The notes under the pieces are model-generated. The model was not told the DNA's origin and did not search any database. It worked only from the letters and a program-made list of their open reading frames with translations. DNA of 64,000 nucleotides, from assembly GCA_014529385.2 (NCBI GenBank), contig CM043960.1, positions 30,228,396-30,292,395 on the forward strand. The letters are read 5' to 3'. The translations under genes were made by a program, and so were the position numbers. The stretch is from Adiantum capillus-veneris (taxonomy: Eukaryota; Streptophyta; Polypodiopsida; Polypodiales; Pteridaceae). Below, in pieces: positions 58,609-64,000 of this stretch (position 1 is its first letter; each line of letters opens with the position of its first letter).

Positions 58609-60612
58609 CTATTTACAAATCTTTGGGATCCAATTTTGCTTGCTATAGCTTTGTGCCGTCATGAACTTCTTTGGAATCCAGATCTGTTTCATTGTCCTTG
58701 ATTGTCGAGGATCACTCTGTTGTCTGGTATTGAAGACTCTGTTTGTGTTTTCTGGCACCACCTTTTTTGGTCTCCATACCAACTTTGACTCCGTTTTTTT
58801 CCAAGGTTGAGCTGTTATATTATTGCTTGTCTTCCTTATCCACTGTTGAGAATTCCTCGTCGACGAGCAATCCAGTTGTGTAGAAACTTTTGGTTGCCAT
58901 TGCTTCTTCTTTTTCTCTGTTTGTTGTTTGCCCTTGTCCGTGGATTCTTTCTTTGGAGTTGGCTCTGCTCCTTTGGTGAACTTAACTGATTGACTTTCAC
59001 CTTCGTATTTGATAAGCACTGATTTAGAACTCCAGTCAATCATTGCATTGTATTGCTTCTGCCATGGTTGTCCTAGCAATAATGGATGTTGTGTAGCTTG
59101 GTCTTCAACCACGTAAAACATATGAGGATACACATACTGGTTAATCTGTATATGTAAAACTGTGCATCCGACAGTTTTGATTGAGTTCTCAGAGTAACTT
59201 TTTAACTCTTGCTTGGCAGTTTGTAATTTCGTGTCATTTGTCAATTGTCTATACAAACTGAGTGAAAGTAGGTTAGCTTGAGCTCCTGAATCCAATAGTG
59301 CTCTGGCTTTGATTTGGTTGGTTCCTACTTTGCATTCAATGATGGGTTCTTCTTTGTCATTATCCATTTCTGTTATACTGACTGCGTTTATTCGTATTGC
59401 TCCTTCATTGCGCTGTTTCTGACGCAGTAGTCTTCTTTTCTCCATTCTTTCCTTCGCCTCGGCTTGCGCTTCCTCCTCAATCTTTTTCTTTTTCTGGACA
59501 CGCAGCTTTTCTTGATGTATTTTGAGAAGCATGTCTTGTGTTAGCGGCAACAGATACTTTTTCACTCTGCATCCACTAATCCAATTGGGCATTTCTTCTC
59601 CGTCTAATGTAGCAAGCTTGACGGCTCCACTTGGTGATAGATCTTTAATCACCAGAGGTCCCATCCCTCGCTTTTTAAGCTTCTTAGCATGCTGTTTCAG
59701 AGTGTAAACTAGGACATAGTCCCCAACCTTAAACTCTTTAGTCCGCACATGCTTATCAAAAAATTCCTTTTGTCGCCTTTTTTGAGCGTAGATAGAAGCT
59801 ACTGCTTTTAGGCGAAGCTCGTCTAGCTTTTCCAGGTCATCTATTCTATCAGAGAGCTCGTGCCCTGTCCACTCTAGATCCTTAGCCACCCTTAAGGTTG
59901 AAATCAAGAATTCTATTGGTAAGATAGCATTTAGCCCAAAAACCATGTTATATGGGGTCGTTCCTATTGATGTTTTATATGCTACCCTATATGCCCATAA
60001 TGTTGAATGCAACTTCTGGTCCCAGTCAGTTCTCGACTCAGATACAATCTTCGTAAGGACCGTGCATATGGTTTTGTTTGTTGCTTCAGCTTGTCCGTTT
60101 GCTTGTGGATGATACGGGGCTGATTTCCTATGGATTACCATGAATTCATCTAGAAGGATCTCTATCACTTCATTTATGAAATGTGTGCCTCGATCACTCA
60201 CAATTTCTATTGGCAATCCATATCGTACAAAGACGTATTCATATAGAAATTGTGCCGTGGTCCTGGCATCTGCTTTTTGAGTTGCCTTTGCTTCGACCCA
60301 CTTTGTTAGATAGTCTGTAGCCACAATGATGTATTGTGCATGAGTCTTATATGCAGGAGGTGAAATGGGTCCGACATAATCAATCCCCCATTTTGCAAAA
60401 GCTCTTGCCCCCATCATTGGTCTAAGCGGCATATCATCTCTTTTAAGTGGTACTTTGGTCCACTGACAGTCATCACACCGTTTAACGTATTCCTCAGCGT
60501 CCATATGTAATGTTGGCCACCATATTCCTGCGGCTAAGACAAGTTTTGCTGTCTTATCACCTGAGAAATGGCCTCCACCTACTCCTCCATGAGCTTGCTC
60601 CAGGATTATCAC
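58609..60612 (-). CDS. integrase with C-terminal retropepsin domain, element 2 (667 codons)
   Basis: The frame opens inside the second H2C2 module (EQAHGGVGGGHFSGDKTAKLVL to CDDCQ). Integrase core: VATDYLTKWVEAK, VSDRGTHFINE and NGQAEATNK, with 35 residues between the last two acids. The C-terminal domain has FKVGDYVLVYTLKQHAKKLKKRGMGPLVIKDL. After a charged helix, a full retropepsin pattern follows: IECKVGTNQIKARALLDSGAQANLLSLSLYRQL (DSGA at 59292-59281), VGCTVLHIQINQYVYPHMFYVV and HPLLLGQPWQKQYNAMIDW. A tail of W-P-K motifs ends at TAA 58609. The frame is also open upstream apart from one TAA (60613-60615). Confidence 0.88.
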   Translation of the reverse strand: MIILEQAHGGVGGGHFSGDKTAKLVLAAGIWWPTLHMDAEEYVKRCDDCQWTKVPLKRDDMPLRPMMGARAFAKWGIDYVGPISPPAYKTHAQYIIVATDYLTKWVEAKATQKADARTTAQFLYEYVFVRYGLPIEIVSDRGTHFINEVIEILLDEFMVIHRKSAPYHPQANGQAEATNKTICTVLTKIVSESRTDWDQKLHSTLWAYRVAYKTSIGTTPYNMVFGLNAILPIEFLISTLRVAKDLEWTGHELSDRIDDLEKLDELRLKAVASIYAQKRRQKEFFDKHVRTKEFKVGDYVLVYTLKQHAKKLKKRGMGPLVIKDLSPSGAVKLATLDGEEMPNWISGCRVKKYLLPLTQDMLLKIHQEKLRVQKKKKIEEEAQAEAKERMEKRRLLRQKQRNEGAIRINAVSITEMDNDKEEPIIECKVGTNQIKARALLDSGAQANLLSLSLYRQLTNDTKLQTAKQELKSYSENSIKTVGCTVLHIQINQYVYPHMFYVVEDQATQHPLLLGQPWQKQYNAMIDWSSKSVLIKYEGESQSVKFTKGAEPTPKKESTDKGKQQTEKKKKQWQPKVSTQLDCSSTRNSQQWIRKTSNNITAQPWKKTESKLVWRPKKVVPENTNRVFNTRQQSDPRQSRTMKQIWIPKKFMTAQSYSKQNWIPKICK

Positions 60613-60615
60613 ATA

Positions 60616-61782
60616 TTAAGACTCTGATGCGCAAATCCTAAGCTGGTTGTCTTTACCTCTCTTATAGAGTTGATCTCCTATTAAAGCGTAATCTCTAGCT
60701 TCTGTCTCTACAGATTTTTGACGAGCTTTTGACGTTCCTTCTGGGAAAGTTCTATTTGTGAGATATTCAACAATATACTGACTCCAATCTGGAGCGATCA
60801 TTATCTGATATAATGTTGAATACTCTGCTGGTGGTTTTGATGAACATACAATACATACAGTGACATATTCATGTACGCTTTCTTTCATTCCTGGCCAATA
60901 GACTCCCAATTGTAACAAATTCCTATATGTGTTCCTTCTTGAACAATGAAATGCACATTCCTGAACATGTGCTTCGCGCAGATATATACTATATTCCTCA
61001 GGATTGATGCATAGTCGTAAAACATGATCATTTCCCAATTGATACAACCTCCCTACAACCAATTGAAGATTCTTGGATTGCTGAATAGCAATATGTTTCA
61101 GGTTGTATTCTCTTCTATCGAACTCTCCTCCATAGGTTAATAGGTTAACGACATTTTGAGACCACTTAGGTATCATTTCTATGTTGAACAAGAACGCGTC
61201 TGGCATGTCGTCATCTACTCCTATAGGGTCTTCTCCATTCGTCAATCGCGAAAGATGATCAGCTCTAAGATGTGTTTTTCCTTTTTTTACTACTACCGTG
61301 AAGTCGAATTCCAGTAAGATAATGAACCATCTCACTATTCTCCCGGTACTGCATGGTTTATTCACTAGGTAGAGCAAGGCTTGGTGATCCGTAAAAAACA
61401 CAAACTTGTTGGCTAGAAGATAATGCCGAAATTTCTTCACAGCATAGATCATTCCTAATCCTTCTCGCTCTGTTGTGGTGTAATTCTTCTCTGCATGGTT
61501 GAGCTGTCGCCTGGCGTAACAGATAGGAAAATCCATGTTTCCTTCTTCTGGCTGAGCCAGAATGCATCCTATTGCATATGCCGAAGCATCTATGTGCACA
61601 TGGAATCTCTTCTCCCAATCTGGTGATTTCAAGACTGGAGCAGTAATGAGTGCCTCTTTCAATTTCGTGAACGATTCCTCACACTCCTCTGTCCATTCAA
61701 AGTTCACTATTAGCCTGTAAAGTGGTTGGCCTATTATAGCGTACATGTAAATGAATCGTCTATAATATCCGCAATGTCCCAT
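60616..61782 (-). pseudogene. RT end, RNase H and first H2C2 module of element 2
   Basis: It starts at MGHCGYYRRFI, after TAG 61789-61791 in the same frame as RT. RNase H: VHIDASAYAIGCIL, YTTTEREGLGMIYAVKKF, FFTDHQALLYLVNK and THLRADHLSR. Then PKWSQNVVNLLTYG leads to a first zinc module: GRLYQLGNDHVLRLC, REAHVQECAFHCSRRNTYRNLL, GVYWPGMKESVHEYVTVCIVC. A second linker of the same type (PDWSQYIVEYLTNRTFPEG, DQLYKRGKDNQLRIC) runs to TAA 60613-60615, beyond which the second module completes. The linker plus zinc module, about 110 residues, is therefore present twice. Confidence 0.85.
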
Positions 61783-61899
61783 AAAGCTCTATACTTGTTT
61801 CGCATTGGTTGGTCTAGGCATATCCACTATAACTTTTATCTTCTCTAAATCCGTGGATATTCCGTTTTGTGAGACAATATGTCCCAGAATTCTGCCCTG

Positions 61900-63474
61900 T
61901 CAGACCATAAACACACATTTCTCAGGATTGAGACAAATGCGATATGTCCTACATTTCTCAAATACTTTTCTTAGGTGTTCTAGATGCTCGTCTCTCAGTA
62001 GAGAATGTACACATAAGTCATCCATGTATATTTTGAGAAACAACCTTAAGTATTCTTTGAAAGCATGCGTCATCAGCCTCTGGAAGGTTGCGGGAGCATT
62101 GGTTAGACCAAAAGGCATAACCCGATAAGCATAAATTCCCCATTCCGTTGCAAAAGCTGTTTTATGTTGATCTTCCAGTGCTATGGCTAGCTGGTTATAT
62201 CCTGAAAAACCATCAAGAAAGGAGTATGCTGTTTTCCCTGATACACGCTCTAGAACATGATCAGTTATCGGCAGGGGATAATTGTCCCTGATTGTTGCAG
62301 CATTCACTTTCTTTAAGTTGACACACACTCGGAGTTTTCCATTCTTCTTAGGTACTACCACAATCGGAGATACCCAATCGGTGTGTTCAATCTCGTATAT
62401 GAATTCAACTTCCATTAGCTTATCTATCTCTTCCTTGATTCGCTTAGCAAAAGTATCATTATATGTGTATGGTCTCTGTCTGCTAGGCTTTGCGTCTTGG
62501 TTCAGTGGGATTGAGTGTTGGCATATCGATGGGTCAACTCCCTTTAAGTCCTTATAAGACCATGCAAACACATCCCTGTACTCTCTGAGAAGACTCAAAA
62601 GTCTCTCTTCCTCGCTTGGAGACAAATCTGTGGCTATGTACACCGGTCTAGGCGTCTCACCTGGAGCTGCTAAATCAACTTTTTTTGCATCCTCCGGTCC
62701 GTCATAAGATTCGTTCTCCTTCCTCTCTCGAATAGGTGGAGTTAATATCACCTTCCTATCCTCTATTGTGAATTTCCTATAGTGAGAGGGAACATCCATG
62801 TTTTCCTTGATTTTGACGGTTTCGTCCTCTCCACTCTCAATTTCTGTCGTCCAAACTTCCTTCAGAGTTTTCTTGAGCTCTCTGTACTTGTTTCTACGTT
62901 CTAACTTGGACTCCGTGTATTCTCTGTTGCGCTTGTTCTTTTCTGATTTTTCTGTTTCAGTTTTCGTTCCATTCTTTTGAACTTGATTTCTTGAGCCTCT
63001 TTTGTCTTTTCGTAAGCTCTTTTGATCACTGCCTCTCATTCTTCCAGAAATCTTATCCTTAACACAATCTTCAGCCTTTACTAGCATTAGGAATTGATTT
63101 TTTCCTCTTATTCTAGGCATCGGATTGGTTCTAACCCCTTTTGTTTTTTTCTTTGCTCTATAGTGTTTCTGGCGTTGTTTAGTTTGGTTCGGAAAATCAT
63201 AAAATCGGACATCCGTTATAGTTTCTTCGTTTCCGCTTGAATTGTCCGTTGACTCGTTGTCTGCTTCATTTCCCCACTCAGGATGATCGGGAATGTCGTG
63301 AAACACCTCTTCTTCATCTTCCTTTTCCAGTGTATCGTTCTTTTCAGTTTCTTTTTCGAGTACAGTTCTCAACATGAAATACGGAACCACGTCGTACCCG
63401 TCCTTGTCGCAAAATTTCGTTGTGGGACCATCGGAATTGCACAAACATCTAGGGTTGCTAGAATGTGTGTCCAT
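61900..63474 (-). pseudogene. protease-RT linker and reverse transcriptase of element 2
   Basis: It starts in the linker (NPRCLCNSDGPTTKFCDKDGYDVVPYF), continues through a Glu/Lys/Asn-rich segment with basic stretches, and enters RT at LSPSEEERLLSLLREYRDVFAWSYKDLKGVDP. RT motifs: [64 protein letters not shown] and IYMDDLCVHS (YMDD at 62028-62017), then LNPEKC. It stops at TGA 61900-61902 inside the normal RT end. The frame goes on to 61792 with LGHIVSQNGIST-type sequence. It is close to the RT of element 1 in pattern. Confidence 0.9.
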
Positions 63475-64000
63475 TCTAATGGTTCAAACGTGTCCTCTGG
63501 AAAGGGTTCTCCTACATAAGTTTCGTCTTCGATAGCCCTTTCTAAAACACATTCTTCTCGTTTCAGACTTCCACATTTCGAAGCTCCACACATCCATAAC
63601 TCCTTGGGTTTACCTAACCAAGCTGGAAATTCGGATCCCGCCAAAGTAGCTGAATCAAACTCCTCTACCGGTGTTCGGTTCACATCTTTGTAGCTATGGT
63701 CTTTCAGGTTCACACGTGTAGTGGTTTCCATATTTCTCAAGTATATGTGGTCGTAGCCCCAATCTTGGACCATTTTCAACTGTCTCATGAATGGTCTTCC
63801 CAATATGATATCATAGTTATTCTCCTTGGCAAAATCGACAATAGCAAAAGTATGTTCGTATTCAATGCCGCAAGAAGTCACTACAACTTTCTCTAATAAC
63901 CCCATAGGTTTCTCCATGTGTCCATCTGCTAATTGGAGTTTCAACCTAGTCTTCCTTATTGCTGGTTTCCCCCATTTTTTCCAGATTTCTTTTGTAGCAA
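63369..64000 (-). pseudogene. protease (PR1) C-terminal part of element 2
   Basis: The frame is open from the window edge: KEIWKKWGKPAIRKTRLKLQLADGHMEKPMGLLEKVVV, then YEHTFAIVDFAKENNYDIILGRPFMRQLKMVQDWGYDHIYL. The active-site turn lies beyond 64000. Then come TPVEEFDSATLAGSEFP and WLGKPKELWMCGASKCGSLKREECVLE. A one-base shift near 63440-63470 (after ILATLDVC) moves the polyprotein into the 61900-63474 frame. Element 3 carries the same segment without the shift, which supports this being a mutation of this copy. Confidence 0.82.

Larger units (their letters stand above)
51147..64000 (-). mobile_element. element 2: large Ty3/gypsy retrotransposon, 3' part
   Basis: On the minus strand from 64000 down: protease, RT, RNase H, two H2C2 zinc modules, integrase, a second protease domain, tail, a 2.8-kb spacer with palindromes, a 1007-codon accessory ORF, polypurine tract and 3' LTR ending at 51147 in the satellite. 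Gag, primer site and 5' LTR are right of the window. At 12.9 kb without gag, the whole element must exceed about 15 kb. The LTR resembles that of element 3 in several blocks. Confidence 0.92.

Overview
The window is plant nuclear DNA made almost entirely of nested LTR retrotransposons. I found no convincing intact host gene, rRNA or tRNA. The evidence for a plant is a Ty1/copia element, several large Ty3/gypsy elements primed by a tRNA-Asp-like binding site, 5-bp target duplications, and long (GA)n/(GT)n tracts inside LTRs. The species cannot be read from this sequence. A large-genome land plant fits, possibly a seedless one, but that is a guess.

Layout. 1-3058: the 3' half of a copia element with its 3' LTR, inserted exactly within the reverse transcriptase of an old minus-strand gypsy element (3059-5300). 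5300-9050: a decayed minus-strand region with a candidate polypurine tract/LTR start near 5919 and an RS-rich gag-like ORF at 8471-8998. 9056-15510 (copy A) and 15586-24551 (copy B): two tandem copies of a decayed gypsy derivative. Each has a 280-bp palindrome-bearing repeat, protease-like remnants, a W-P-K tail, an accessory-protein end, a polypurine tract and an LTR. 24552-38353: a complete 13.8-kb gypsy element (element 1, plus strand) inserted in copy B with a catgg target duplication. 38354-39502: the rest of copy B and a copia-like primer-site/LTR remnant. 39503-45783: a 6.3-kb minus-strand deletion derivative (element 3) that carries a piece of a DEAD-box RNA helicase gene. 45784-48410: intergenic DNA with microsatellites. 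48410-51146: a degenerate satellite of about 200-bp units. 51147-64000: the 3' 12.9 kb of a minus-strand gypsy element (element 2), with its 3' LTR in the satellite and its 5' end beyond the window.

How the genes relate. Elements 1, 2, 3 and A/B look like one superfamily of oversized gypsy elements. The order is gag with zinc knuckles, protease, RT, RNase H, integrase. It is followed by a second retropepsin-like domain, a tail of repeated W-(I/V)-P-K motifs, a long non-coding block with periodic palindromes, and an accessory ORF before the polypurine tract. Element 2 also has two integrase zinc-binding (H2C2) modules in tandem and an uninterrupted 1007-codon accessory ORF. Most other reading frames carry stops or frameshifts, so these copies are probably not autonomous as they stand. 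All homology statements come from reading motifs; no search was run.
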